64,000 nt of DNA, taken from Mycolicibacterium madagascariense. Its GTDB lineage: Bacteria; Actinomycetota; Actinomycetes; Mycobacteriales; Mycobacteriaceae. Location of the stretch: assembly GCF_010729665.1 (NCBI RefSeq), contig NZ_AP022610.1, forward strand, positions 2,914,001-2,978,000. Reading direction: 5' to 3'. The position numbers were made by a program, and so were the translations under genes. Positions 43,685 to 53,251 of this stretch are shown here, piece after piece (positions within the stretch are counted from its first letter, which is position 1; the number at the start of each line of letters is the position of its first letter). The notes under the pieces were generated by a model that was given only the letters and a program-made list of their open reading frames with translations, was not told the DNA's origin and ran no database searches.

Positions 43685-43700
43685 GTCACTGTGACGAATA
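43684..43700. repeat. Right copy of the CGTCACnGTGACGAATA repeat
   Basis: CGTCACTGTGACGAATA is in the same orientation as the copy at 40480-40496; including the neighbouring TNA, 17 of 19 bases agree. It abuts the recombinase remnant. It could be an attachment-site-like direct repeat or a shared operator. Confidence 0.6.
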
Positions 43701-43777
43701 AACACTTAGAGGCTGAGCCTTGGGCGCTTGACTCAATGCGGGACGATCAGGGGCGCACGGGACGCGGTCGACCAACC

Positions 43778-43802
43778 TGAATGCAACGGTACGTTGCATT
43801 CA
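43778..43802. promoter_or_regulatory. Perfect 11-bp inverted repeat (orphan operator-like site)
   Basis: TGAATGCAACG and CGTTGCATTCA flank a GTA spacer with no mismatch. No gene start lies nearby on either strand. It could be an operator left by a lost gene, or a recombinase or transposase end. Confidence 0.55.
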
Positions 43803-44135
43803 CTTAGAGAATCGCCAGCACAACCCCAAGACGGGAGCGGCCGAAGCTGCAAGTTAGACGGGAAAGCAGTTCCTCACAAGTATTCAACCAGCGACTGTGA
43901 CGATAAGAAAGAATGCCGATAAGCGACATTATGTCAGTTCGTAAGTTGGTTATTCGCATGGGCCACTGGCGTCGGTTAACGGCGCGACGAGGTCCATTGC
44001 ATTCATTGGTCGTCGGACAACCCGTGCTGCCCAGCGACGATCGGTCGAGCGGCCGGCCGTTGTGCAGAACCGCTTGCGACCGTCGGCCCAATCACCATGT
44101 CCCCGGGGTTGCCTCCGCCTTCGAGATCATCCTTT

Positions 44136-44150
44136 CGTCACGGTGACGAA
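44136..44150. repeat. Third CGTCACnGTGACGAA palindrome
   Basis: CGTCACGGTGACGAA matches the palindrome core of the two ars-flanking repeats but lacks the following TA (it reads GATG). It lies outside the candidate island. Confidence 0.45.
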
Positions 44151-44520
44151 GATGGACTAGGCGATATACATCCGTTGCGGGTCGCCCCCACGCTGCGACG
44201 GCCACTACCCACGCCACCCTCGGCCGGCCCGGCGACCACCCGGGCCGGATCGTGGGGGCCCCGGTCAACACGATATCGCCGTGCAGTATTGCCGGTGTGC
44301 CGGCAACGAGACCGGTGATACCCCGGCAAATCCGCTTTCCTTGGTGTGGTAGAGCCGCAGCCGTTGCGAACCAGGTGTGTCATCCCGGGCGCCGGGCACC
44401 GGTCCGGGACGCCCACAAGTGATGTAGACCGGCCAACTGACACCGTTGCCCCGGAGCCAATCTTTTTCTCCGCAACCACGTCCGTCATTTGGCGCTCCCG
44501 CGTTACGGGCCGAGACGTCT

Positions 44521-44536
44521 AGACCTCTAGAGGTCT
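44521..44536. repeat. Perfect 16-bp palindrome at the end of PGRS paralogue 2
   Basis: AGACCTCTAGAGGTCT is fully self-complementary and overlaps the stop codon at 44527-44529. It could be a protein-binding site or a short hairpin; its function is unknown. Confidence 0.45.
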
Positions 44537-47500
44537 TGACGTGTTTGGCCGTGGACGCCGTTGCGGCCGCTTCCCGCCGTCCCGACACCGCCCACGCCGC
44601 CTGCCCCACCCCCACCTAGGTAATCTGATATGTCGCCCCCGTTGCCCCCGTTGCCGCCGGCGCTGCCGGGAAGTGTCGCGTTGCCGCCGTTGCCGCCGTC
44701 GCCGCCTACTGCGAGAAGGGAGACGCGGCCTACGACATCGCCGCCGTCGCCGCCGTCACCGCCCTGGGCCAGTCCGGTGCCACCGGCGCCGCCGGTGCCC
44801 CCAATGCCTTCATTCAAGCGGGTACCCGACACGGTGACTTGCCCGCCCGAACCGCCGTCGCCTCCCGTTGTTCCCATGCCACCGCCGCCGCCGTGGCCTC
44901 CATACAGATTGTAGTTGGACGGAAAGGTCTCGACGTTCACATCGCTGGTGCCACCGGCGCCACCAGCGCCGCCGTTGCCCACGGTGGCGCCGTTGCCCCC
45001 GTTACCGCCGTCCCCACCAGCGCCACCGGTACCCGTTTCGAGTGAATTTGCGAATTCAGGGAGGTGGGTGCTGGCACCGTTGCCGCCGGCGCCGCCGTCA
45101 CCTCCAGCGCCGTTCGCGCCGGCAGTCGCGGCCGCCACTGATCCGCCGGTGCCGGGCTGGCCACCAAGTCCACCGTTCCCGCCGTTGCCACCGCTTCCAC
45201 CGTGGCCGCCGGTGACGTCCAGAGTTCTCTGGATGGGGTGACTCGGATCACGGAGTATCTGACCTCCGTCGCCCCCTGTGCCGCCTGCGCCGCCTTTGCC
45301 ACCGGTGCCGCCGGCACCGTCGAGGCCGGTGGCGCCCATGGTCGAGCCGGTGCCGCCGTGCCCGGCGTTACCGCCGGTGCCGCCCTGGCCGCCGGTGCCG
45401 CCGGCGCCGCCTGCAGTTCCGGCTGCGCCGGTGAAGGTGCCGTCGAACGGGACGAATCGGGAGGCGCCGTTCGTGCCGGGGGCGCCGTCGGCGCCGGTGC
45501 CGCCGCGACCGCCGGCGGCACCGTTGCCGCCCACGCCACCCACGCCTTGGGTAGAGCTGGCACCGGCTGCCCCCTGAATGCCGCCGGACCCGCCGCTGCC
45601 GGCCGCACCACCAACGCCGGCGATGCCGGCCGCGCCACCAGCGCCGCCATCGCCACCGGAGCCGCCGCTGCCGCCGGCGGTGCCGGCACCGCCGGCGCCG
45701 ATGCCGGTGGTGCCGTCGATGCCGGCTCTTCCGTTGCCACCGCTGCCGCCGGTGCCGCCCGCACCAGCGTTGCCGCCGGCCCCGCCGTCCCCGTTGCGTC
45801 CGCTGGCGCCGGTAATCGAACCACTGCCACCGCGCCCGCCGTCACCACCGGTACCGCCCGCGCCTCCTGAGCCACCGATCCCGCCGGTCCCGCCGTCGGC
45901 GCCTGCGCCACCAGCGGTCGTCGCATCGCCGCCGGTGCTGCCCGTCACGCCCTGGGCGCCGTCACCACCACGTCCACCCACTCCGCCGACGCCGCCCATG
46001 CCTCCGGCGCCTTGGTTCGCACTTGCACCGGTGGCGCCATCGCTGCCGCCGGTGCCCCCGGTGCCGGCGAGACCACCCGCGCCGGCGGTGCCGGCCGCGC
46101 CACCATCGCCGCCGTCCCCCCCATTACTTCCGGTGCCGCCAGCTGTGCCGGATTCACCCGGGGCGCCGCCGTCGAGTCCGTTCATCCCGGCCGCGCCGGT
46201 GGCGCCAGTTCCGCCGACCCCCCCGTCGGCGGCGTTTCCGCCGTTGCCGCCGTCACCGTTGGCGCCGCTCAGCCCGGTGACGGTGCCGGTGCCGCCGCGT
46301 CCGGCGTTGCCACCGGCCCCACCGATGCCGCCGGAACCGCCCGCACCACCGGTGGCGCCGTTCGCGCCGTTGCCCGCGGCGTCGATCCCCGCACCGGTGG
46401 CGCCGGTCGTGCCGGTGGCGCCGGTGGCGCCGTTGCCGCCACGGCCGCCATCACCGCCAGCACCGCCATTGCCTTGATTGGCCGCCTGGCCAGCGGTCCC
46501 GTCATGGCCACCGGTGCCGCCGATCCCCGCCGCGCCGCCGGTACCGGCAAGACCCGCCGCGCCGCCGGTTCCGCCATTGCTGCCGTTGCCACCAGCGCTG
46601 CCCGCACTACCGTCGGCGCCGGGCGTAGCCCCGTCTTCCCCGTCAGCGCCGTCAGCGCCGTTGGCACCGCGGCCACCGGTGCCGCCGTCAGCGGCGTCAC
46701 CGCCATCGCCACCGTCACCGTTGGTTCCGGCAGCGCCGATCGTGGAGCCCGCACCACCGGCGCCTGCGTTCCCGCCGGCGCCTCCGGCGCCGCCGCTGCC
46801 TCCGGTCCGCCCGGTCCCACCGGTACCCCCCGTCGATGAACCGTTCACACCCGCCCCACCGGTGGCGCCGTTGCCGCCGTCACCGCCGCGGCCACCGTCA
46901 CCGCCTGCCCCACCGACACCCTGGATCGCGTCGGCGCCGGTCCTCACCGCCCGGCACCGCCGACTCCCCGGTTCCGCCGTTGCCGCCTGCGGTGCCGTCC
47001 TGACCGCTGCCACCGATCGTGTACGCGTTGCCCCCGAACGCGCCGTCGACGCCGTCGGCACCATGCCCACCAGTGCCGCCGTCGGCGGCGTTCCCGCCGT
47101 TGCCGCCGTCGCCGTTGGTTCCGGTGGCCCCGGTCGTGGAGCCCGCACCACCGGCGCCGGCGTTGCCACCCGCGCCCCCGGCGCCGCCGCTGCCGCCGGT
47201 CTGCCCGGCCTGCCCGTTGGCCCCGGGGGTGGAATTCGCCGCGCCTACCGCAGCGGCCGCACCCGCCGCGCCCGCCGCACCGGGGGCGCCGTTACCGCCG
47301 TTACCGCCGCGACCTCCGTCACCGCCCGCCCCGCCAACACCCTGGATCGCGGCGGCACCGTCGGCGCCGGTGACCCCACCGCTGCCTCCGGTCCCGACGG
47401 CACCCCCGACACCGGCCAGACCGGCCGCGCCTCCGGCACCGCCGGCGCCGCCGTTGCCGCCTGCGGTGCCGTCGCCGCCGGTGCCACCGGCCGTGGTCGC

Positions 47501-50362
47501 GTTCGGCCCATCCGTACCGTCGATGCCGTCGGCGCCGCGGCCACCGTTCCCGCCGCCGCCAGCATTGCCGCCGTTGCCGCCGTCGCCGTTGGTTCCGGTG
47601 GCCCCGGTCGTGGAGCCCGCACCGCCGCCGCCGGCGTTGCCGCCCGCGCCTCCGGCGCCACCGCTACCACCGGCCTGCCCGGACCTACCGTTGGCTCCCG
47701 GGGTCGTAGCCGCCGCACCGTCCGTGCCGGCCGCGCCGTTGCCGCCCACGCCGCCGCGGCCCCCGTCGCCGCCGGCCCCGCCAACACCCTGTATCCCGGC
47801 GGTGCCCTCAGCGCCGCTGACCCCACCAGTGCCGCCGGTGCCCGCCGCACCCCCGACGCCGGCCAGACCGGCCGCCCCGCCGGTGCCACCCATGCCACCG
47901 TTGCCACCGGAGAGGCCCGCACCGCCGTATTCGCCGATCGCGACACCGCTGGCGCCGTCGTGACCGTCATTGCCGTTACCGCCGCGCCCACCGACACCGC
48001 CGTCGCCGGCGTTACCGCCGGTGCCGCCGTCGCCGTTGACCCCGGTGGCGCCGAGGGTGGAGCCCGCACCACCGCTGCCAGCGTTACCGCCCGCGCCTCC
48101 GGCGCCGCCGTTGCCGCCGACCTGCCCGTCACCCCCGACATACCCGCCGCCACCGACCCCCGGATAGGTGGCACCCGCCGCACCCGCCGCACCCGTGGCG
48201 CCGTTGCCGCCGCGACCACCGACCCCGCCGTTGCCGCCCGCCCCGCCCGCACCCTGGATGGCCGCGGCGCCGTCGGCGCCGGACTTTCCACCGGTACCGC
48301 CGGTCCCTGCGCTGCCTCCGACACCCGCCAGACCGGCCGCGCCGCCCGTTCCGCCGGTGCCGCCTATCCCACCGGCGGTGCCTGCGCCGCCATCGGCGCC
48401 GGAGGTCACACCATCGGTCCCGTCGGCACCGGTCGCGCCATCCGCACCGCGGCCACCGGTTCCGCCGTCAGCGGCGTCACCACCGGTGCCTCCCGAGCCG
48501 TTGACCCCAGCTGCGCCGATCGTGGAGCCCGCGCCGCCGGCACCGGCGTTGCCGCCCGCCCCTCCGGTGCCGCCGCTGCCGCCAGTGCCGCCGGTCCCGC
48601 CGTTGGCGCCGGGGTCCGGCCCTGCTGCGCCGGTGACACCAGCGGCGCCGCGTCCACCGGTGCCACCGCGGCCACCATCACCACCGGCACCGCCGACACC
48701 CTGCACCGCGCCGGCACCATTGGCGCCGCCCCCGCCACCGGTGCCTCCGCTGCCCGATGCGCCCCCGATGCCGGCCAGACCCGCCGCGCCACCGACGCCG
48801 CCGGTGCCGCCGGCCTGTCCGGCGCTGCCCGCACCTCCACTAGCGCCGGCCGTGGTTGCGTCCGCGCCGTCCGTGCCGACGGCGCCGTCCGCGCCGCGGC
48901 CACCGGTTCCGCCCATGCCTGCGTTGCCACCGCGGCCACCGGTTCCATTCACTCCTGACGTCCCGGCGGTCCCGAACAGTCCGGCACGACCTGCCGCGCC
49001 GGCGTCCCCGCCGACCCCACCCGTACCGCCGGATCCACCCGCCATACCGACACCACCGGTGGCTCCTGCCGTGGTGGCCGACAAGCCTTGGGCGCCGACC
49101 GCGCCATTGCCGCCAGCACCACCGGCCCCGCCAGCGCCGCCGCTGCCGCCAAATCCGATCAGCAGGCCGCCGCTGCCGCCAGCCCCGCCCCGACCACCCG
49201 CCGATCCGCTGGCACCGGACTGCCCCGCAGTCGTGCCATTCGCGCCACTAAGACCATTGACGCCCGCACCGCCGGCACCACCGGCCCCGATGAACAGGCC
49301 CCCGTTGCCGCCCGCACCCCCGGCGCCGCCGTTGATGCCGTTCACCCCGGCCCCGCCGTTGCCGCCGTTGCCAAGGAACCCGACCGCCCCACCGTTGCCG
49401 CCGTCGAAACCGGCGCCCCCGATGCCCAGCAGCAGGCCGCCGTTGCCGCCACGGCACGCCGCGCCGCTGCTGCAGGACGTGGCGGTGTAGCTGTACCCGG
49501 TGCCCAACAGCAGACCCGCATTCGGGTGGGTGGCGGTGCCGTTGCTGACGAACAACGCCAGCACCTGATTGAGCACCGTCCCCAGATCCGGCGGGGCCGC
49601 GGCCGGAGTGACCGCCGTGACGGCAAGGCGCGCCGGCGCCACGACGGCGCCAGTGGCCACCGCGCTCTGCGGGAGCGTCGACGACGCGATCGTTGGCACC
49701 TCGTGGAGGGTGCTCGACACCGCCGTCTTCGTCGCCGATGCCGTTTCGGTCGACGGGGTGCTGTCGTGCGGGGCGGTCGCCTCACTGATGTGAGCCGATG
49801 GTGACCTGTTGGCGGCTTGCATAGTGGATCTTGCCGCCGTGGATGGCGCCGACCCGGTGGTGTGGGCGGCCGAGCGTGACCCGGTACGCGCCGAGGTGCC
49901 GGCCTGCCCGGCGCCAGTCGAGGCCGACACCCCCGATGCATCCGTTGCAGACGACTGCGGCGACGACACTGACGACGCCGAAGAGGGTGAAGAGGACGAG
50001 GTGCCGCTACCGCCGGCGGCGGTGCTCACGGTCGCAGCGCCTGATGAGGACACCCCACTCGAGGTGTGCGACGTACTCGACGATCCGGCCGCCGACGGCG
50101 CGGCACCCTTCGACGTCGTCGGACCCTTCGACGACGCACCGCTGCCGGTGCCCGCGGACCCACCCGAATCGCCCGCATGCGTCGTGGAGGATGAACTCGA
50201 ATCGGAATGGGTGGTGTCAGCCTGGGCCGCGCCCGCACCGGCGAGCACCGCTGCGCCCACCCCGACGCCGACCGCGCCGGCAGTCAACCAGCCGGACACT
50301 GGCAACACCCGACCGACCCCACCGTCGCTGCGCCGCGTGTCCTTGCGATGCCTAGCCGCCAT
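44527..50362 (-). pseudogene. PGRS-repeat surface protein, paralogue 2, interrupted by a frameshift
   Basis: The N-terminal part (ATG 50362, GAGGGG upstream) encodes a signal/anchor almost identical to paralogue 1 ([23 protein letters not shown]), then a Ser/Thr linker, then the junction ([31 protein letters not shown]) and PGRS repeats. This frame runs to a stop at 46898 after the out-of-character tail [22 protein letters not shown]. The PGRS pattern resumes in another minus frame ([18 protein letters not shown]) and continues about 800 residues to a distinctive C-terminus (FPSNYNLYGGHGGGGGMG, then GRNGVHGQTRQDL) and a stop at 44527. The intact ancestor would have about 1,940 residues. Either the 1154-residue shortened form is made, or the locus is inactive or variable. 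Confidence 0.75.
46898..50362 (-). CDS. N-terminal open frame of PGRS paralogue 2 (1154 residues)
   Basis: This is the part of the second PGRS gene that can be translated without a frameshift. It has an export signal, a linker, a Cys-containing junction and about 800 residues of PGRS repeats organised in larger units of about 95 residues. Those units contain [16 protein letters not shown] followed by [19 protein letters not shown]. The last 20 or so residues are frameshifted nonsense. It may still be exported and displayed, since PGRS length is variable in general. Confidence 0.7.
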   Translation of the reverse strand: MAARHRKDTRRSDGGVGRVLPVSGWLTAGAVGVGVGAAVLAGAGAAQADTTHSDSSSSSTTHAGDSGGSAGTGSGASSKGPTTSKGAAPSAAGSSSTSHTSSGVSSSGAATVSTAAGGSGTSSSSPSSASSVSSPQSSATDASGVSASTGAGQAGTSARTGSRSAAHTTGSAPSTAARSTMQAANRSPSAHISEATAPHDSTPSTETASATKTAVSSTLHEVPTIASSTLPQSAVATGAVVAPARLAVTAVTPAAAPPDLGTVLNQVLALFVSNGTATHPNAGLLLGTGYSYTATSCSSGAACRGGNGGLLLGIGGAGFDGGNGGAVGFLGNGGNGGAGVNGINGGAGGAGGNGGLFIGAGGAGGAGVNGLSGANGTTAGQSGASGSAGGRGGAGGSGGLLIGFGGSGGAGGAGGAGGNGAVGAQGLSATTAGATGGVGMAGGSGGTGGVGGDAGAAGRAGLFGTAGTSGVNGTGGRGGNAGMGGTGGRGADGAVGTDGADATTAGASGGAGSAGQAGGTGGVGGAAGLAGIGGASGSGGTGGGGGANGAGAVQGVGGAGGDGGRGGTGGRGAAGVTGAAGPDPGANGGTGGTGGSGGTGGAGGNAGAGGAGSTIGAAGVNGSGGTGGDAADGGTGGRGADGATGADGTDGVTSGADGGAGTAGGIGGTGGTGGAAGLAGVGGSAGTGGTGGKSGADGAAAIQGAGGAGGNGGVGGRGGNGATGAAGAAGATYPGVGGGGYVGGDGQVGGNGGAGGAGGNAGSGGAGSTLGATGVNGDGGTGGNAGDGGVGGRGGNGNDGHDGASGVAIGEYGGAGLSGGNGGMGGTGGAAGLAGVGGAAGTGGTGGVSGAEGTAGIQGVGGAGGDGGRGGVGGNGAAGTDGAAATTPGANGRSGQAGGSGGAGGAGGNAGGGGAGSTTGATGTNGDGGNGGNAGGGGNGGRGADGIDGTDGPNATTAGGTGGDGTAGGNGGAGGAGGAAGLAGVGGAVGTGGSGGVTGADGAAAIQGVGGAGGDGGRGGNGGNGAPGAAGAAGAAAAVGAANSTPGANGQAGQTGGSGGAGGAGGNAGAGGAGSTTGATGTNGDGGNGGNAADGGTGGHGADGVDGAFGGNAYTIGGSGQDGTAGGNGGTGESAVPGGEDRRRRDPGCRWGRR

Positions 50363-50520
50363 CAGAAGATTCCCCTCACCCGTCATACGTTCATTGATCA
50401 GCGAGCCGTGTCCAGCCCCCTGCCCCACCACCAGTGCTCACCGAACTCATCAAGACTCGCTGCCCCTGCTGAGGGGGATTCGAGCTAGAAGATCGCTGCA
50501 GCCCATAGACGTGACCCAAA

Positions 50521-50560
50521 TTTGCTGAGTGGTGACGCCGGGGTGACTGTAGCGCACAAA
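50521..50560 (-). promoter_or_regulatory. Leader/promoter block shared with 35639-35678 (copy 2)
   Basis: The same ungapped pattern (TTTGCTGAG, 22-bp phase, GTGACTGTAGCGCAC) as upstream of the exported protein at 35566. On the minus strand it contains TACAGT as a -10-like hexamer and lies 159 bases before the PGRS start at 50362. It suggests common control of the two exported proteins. Confidence 0.5.
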
Positions 50561-50633
50561 CGAGTACGCCCAACGTCACGTCTCCGCCCCGAAATGTGAC
50601 GTCTTTTCGGCCCGCTGCCGGGAGTCGAACCGG

Positions 50634-50664
50634 TTTACAAAATATTTGCAATCAGTCTTATACT
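50634..50664 (+). promoter_or_regulatory. 17-mer promoter motif copy 4 with TATACT
   Basis: An exact TTTACAAAATATTTGCA lies at 50634-50650, followed eight bases later by TATACT (50659-50664), the best -10 hexamer of the four copies. It reads toward the cutinase gene at 51071, with a leader of about 400 bases. Confidence 0.65.
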
Positions 50665-51070
50665 GCGCTGGAAGCTGGGGCTTATTGGTGGTGAAGGCAT
50701 TGTGGCAGTTGAGTATTCGGCCTTCCCGGCCCGTTCCGCCGGGAGCATCGACGGGGCCGCAGCTTGCCCCCGGCGACTATCCGGCGTCCGACACGCACCG
50801 CATCAGGACCATGAGGGTCACCTACCACTCCAGGCCCGACACCACCTACGCCCAACGTTGCTCAATCGTCGTCCGGGCGTTGCTCTACCGCAAGGAGATC
50901 CTTAGTGGCACCGCCGTCCCGAGATGAAGGACGAGCAGTAGACACACACGCCGTCTGCGCACTCCTGGCAGCATGGCCAACCGCCGTGGAACGCTGACGG
51001 GTTCGTCAGTTAACGCGTGATCTAGTCACATCAGCCCTCCGGCCCGTGGCTTCTCGGTAGTATCCCCGGT

Positions 51071-52000
51071 GTGAGCAACCCCCACAGGTCAGGCCGGGCG
51101 GCGAATTGGGCCGGAGGTCCTCTAGCTCGAGGCGGCGCCGCCGTGGCGGCCGTCGTCCTGTGGGCGGTCCCGGTCGCGATCACATCCCCTCTGCCGGTGG
51201 CGCTCGCCGACGACTGCCCCGACGCAGAGGTGATCTTCGCGCGGGGCACCGACGAGCCAGCCGGCCTGGGGCGGGTAGGTCAGGCTCTCGTCGACTCCCT
51301 GCGCCAGCAGACCGGCATGAACATCGACGCCTACCCGGTGAACTACAAGGCGAGCCTGTTCCAGCTGCACACTGACGATGGCTCGGAAGACGCTGTCTCG
51401 CAAGTGAAGTCGATGGCCGGAAAATGTCCGAACACACCGCTGGTGCTGGGTGGGTACTCCCAAGGCGCTTCGGTCATGGACATCGTCACCGGGGTCTCGG
51501 TGGACGGCCTGCTGCGAGGCACCTCGCTGCCCGCCACCTACGCCGACAACGTCGCCGCAGTCGTCACCTTCGGCAACGTGGCCGACCGCACCAATAAACC
51601 GATCTCCTCGAGCAGCGCGCTGCTCGGCGCGAAGGCGCTCGACCTGTGCAACCCAGCCGACCCGATCTGTCATGCCGGTCCCGGTAACGACTGGCAAGGA
51701 CACACCCAGGGATACGTCCCCGACTACACCGACCAGGCGGCGAGCTTCGTCGTCAGCAAACTCGTCGGAGCGCGGGCATCGACGTATCCGTCGACCCCGT
51801 CGCCGTACGGTTCCGCGCCCTTGGCGCCCTCGCCGTATGGTCCTTCGCCCTCGGGGCCCCCCTACGCGCCGTCGCCCTACGCGCCGTCGCCGTTGACGGC
51901 AACCGCGCCAGACGCAACGGCCCAATCGCCGTACCTGCCCCCCAGCCCCACGCCCTCAGCCCCGCTGCTGCCAGCGGATGGATCCATCACGTATCACTGA
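51071..52000 (+). CDS. Secreted cutinase-family esterase
   Basis: This 309-residue exported serine esterase has a signal/anchor of about 46 residues ending VALADD, then the cutinase core [15 protein letters not shown]. The nucleophile is Ser130 in GGYSQGAS, with Asp197 in CNPADPICH and His211 in [10 protein letters not shown]; cysteine pairs are conserved. The last 80 residues are a Pro/Ser/Tyr-rich tail with repeated PSPYGP/YAPSPY units, suggesting wall retention. Mycobacterial relatives (Cut/Culp proteins) act on lipids and esters. GTG 51071 was chosen; the leader is long and carries promoter motif copy 4. Confidence 0.92.
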   Translation: MSNPHRSGRAANWAGGPLARGGAAVAAVVLWAVPVAITSPLPVALADDCPDAEVIFARGTDEPAGLGRVGQALVDSLRQQTGMNIDAYPVNYKASLFQLHTDDGSEDAVSQVKSMAGKCPNTPLVLGGYSQGASVMDIVTGVSVDGLLRGTSLPATYADNVAAVVTFGNVADRTNKPISSSSALLGAKALDLCNPADPICHAGPGNDWQGHTQGYVPDYTDQAASFVVSKLVGARASTYPSTPSPYGSAPLAPSPYGPSPSGPPYAPSPYAPSPLTATAPDATAQSPYLPPSPTPSAPLLPADGSITYH

Positions 52001-52168
52001 TTGCGGACCCGAACCCGCGGCGTCGACGTCGACGCCGGGGGTTGGCCATGCGCGAGCACCATCTCCGCCGAGACCGAATACCTATCGCGCGACAGCGCAG
52101 AATCCGTTGTGCGGCAACGCCTTCAGTGTCCGTCTGCGAGTCGACGGTTTCCCAATAGGTCTCTGCAT

Positions 52169-52618
52169 TCAGCGCAGCGTGGAATCTTCCAGCACCCGAC
52201 GCAATCTGCCGAGCGCCGGCATGGCGGCGTCGATGCGCCTGCGGTCGTCAGCGCTCAGGTGCTGCAGTGCGCGGTCGAGGAGTTCCGAGCTGGCTCGGTC
52301 GTAGCGCTTGAGCAGGGTGCGCGCCTGTGCGGTGGGTTCGACTTCGACGTTGCGGGCATCGGTGTGACCGAGCGTGCGCGTCGCCAGGCCCGCTGCGGTC
52401 AGTGCCTTGATGAGGTTGCTGACGGTCGAGCGGGCCAGGCCCAGTTCGTCGGCGAGTTGCCCAGGTGTGGCGGACGGCTTGGCCGACATCGCCCGCAGCA
52501 GTTCGACCTGGGCGTCGGGTATGTCCGGCAACCCGTCGAAACGCAGCGTGGCACGGAGCAGGGCGCGGCGTAACGGACCGATCAGATGACTCAAGGTCTC
52601 CGCGGCAACGGTCGGCAT
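52169..52618 (-). CDS. MarR-family regulator, probable repressor of phenolic acid decarboxylase
   Basis: This 149-residue winged-helix protein has the DNA-binding stretch ATPGQLADELGLARSTVSNLIKALTAAGLATR and the wing GHTDARNVEVEPTAQ. MarR proteins of this kind respond to phenolic ligands. It is divergent from the padC-like gene with only 55 bp between, filled by a 29-bp perfect inverted repeat. ATG 52618 was preferred because the upstream in-frame start (52663) would lie inside the operator. Confidence 0.88.
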   Translation of the reverse strand: MPTVAAETLSHLIGPLRRALLRATLRFDGLPDIPDAQVELLRAMSAKPSATPGQLADELGLARSTVSNLIKALTAAGLATRTLGHTDARNVEVEPTAQARTLLKRYDRASSELLDRALQHLSADDRRRIDAAMPALGRLRRVLEDSTLR

Positions 52619-52636
52619 GACAGAAGCATTGCATAC

Positions 52637-52665
52637 TATTGCCACAAAACTATTTTGTGGCAATA
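52637..52665. promoter_or_regulatory. 29-bp perfect inverted-repeat operator between marR and padC
   Basis: TATTGCCACAAAA and TTTTGTGGCAATA form 13-bp arms around CTA without a mismatch. It ends nine bases before the padC start at 52674 and overlaps the likely promoter. Size and symmetry fit a MarR dimer site. Confidence 0.8.
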
Positions 52666-52673
52666 TCTAGAGC

Positions 52674-53201
52674 ATGAGCGCCTCCCCCTCGAACGCAACC
52701 TCCATTCCGCCGCAAGACCTGTCTGGGATCATCGGTCGTCGCTTCATCTACACCTATGCCAATGGCTGGCAGTACGAGTTGTACGTGAAGAACGCGACCA
52801 CCATCGACTACCGAATTCATACGGGGATGGTCGGCGGACGGTGGGTGAAGGACGAGACCGTCGATCTCGTCCAATTGTCCGGTGACGATTACAAGCTGTC
52901 GTGGAACGAACCCACCGGCACCAGCGTCGCGCTGAACATCATGCCCATCGCCCGCCGTCTGCACGGCACCATCTTCTTCCCGCAGTGGATCGAACAAGAC
53001 GGCTCGAAAACCGTTCTCTTCCAGAATGATCACATCGACCAGATGCGCGCCTACCGTGACGCGGGCCCCACCTACCCGATCTATGTAGTGCCCGAGTTCG
53101 CCGTCATCACCTTCATCGAGAACGTGGGCCCCGATGACGAGACGGCCATCGCCGCCGCCCCAAGCGATCTACCTGCCGGGTTCGCGGATCGGACGAACTG
53201 A
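52674..53201 (+). CDS. padC: Phenolic acid decarboxylase
   Basis: This 175-residue protein contains the hallmark strands of the PAD family: [55 protein letters not shown] and [12 protein letters not shown] enzymes decarboxylate p-coumaric, ferulic and caffeic acids to vinyl phenols in the cytosol without a cofactor, using Tyr, Arg and Glu residues within these strands. In most known bacteria the gene is controlled by PadR; here a MarR-type gene is the divergent partner. ATG 52674 follows directly after the operator. Confidence 0.92.
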   Translation: MSASPSNATSIPPQDLSGIIGRRFIYTYANGWQYELYVKNATTIDYRIHTGMVGGRWVKDETVDLVQLSGDDYKLSWNEPTGTSVALNIMPIARRLHGTIFFPQWIEQDGSKTVLFQNDHIDQMRAYRDAGPTYPIYVVPEFAVITFIENVGPDDETAIAAAPSDLPAGFADRTN

Positions 53202-53251
53202 CGATCGCGGCAAAGTGAGTGTCTAGCAGGCGATCGACCTCGCTTGGCCGG

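Larger units (their letters stand above)
43367..44526. other. 1.2-kb region between arsR and second PGRS gene
   Basis: No intact gene is supported. It contains the recombinase remnant (43414-43684), the right flanking repeat, the 25-bp inverted repeat at 43778, and a third palindrome CGTCACGGTGACGAA at 44136-44150. This looks like a decayed insertion zone. Confidence 0.55.
50363..51070. other. Divergent intergenic region between PGRS paralogue 2 and cutinase
   Basis: It holds the shared leader block (50521-50560) and promoter motif copy 4 (50634). A 93-codon open frame starting at 50646 overlaps the promoter itself and shows no recognisable protein, so it is not called. No other gene is seen. 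Confidence 0.5.

Noticed and set aside
43804..44091. 95-codon minus-strand frame between ars and PGRS genes
   Set aside because: No domain, no ribosome-binding site and atypical composition; probably chance in a decayed region.
45578..48958. Long plus-strand open frames rich in proline, alanine or arginine opposite the PGRS genes
   Set aside because: They are the antisense reading of Gly-Gly-X repeats (proline/alanine low complexity only), with no starts, signals or domains of their own.
50617..50635. GGTTCGACTCCCGG on the minus strand resembles a tRNA T-arm next to motif copy 4
   Set aside because: Two of the five T-stem pairs fail and no other tRNA part is present.
50646..50927. 93-codon plus-strand frame directly after promoter motif copy 4
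   Set aside because: It starts inside the motif itself and shows no recognisable protein; more likely the untranslated leader of the cutinase gene.
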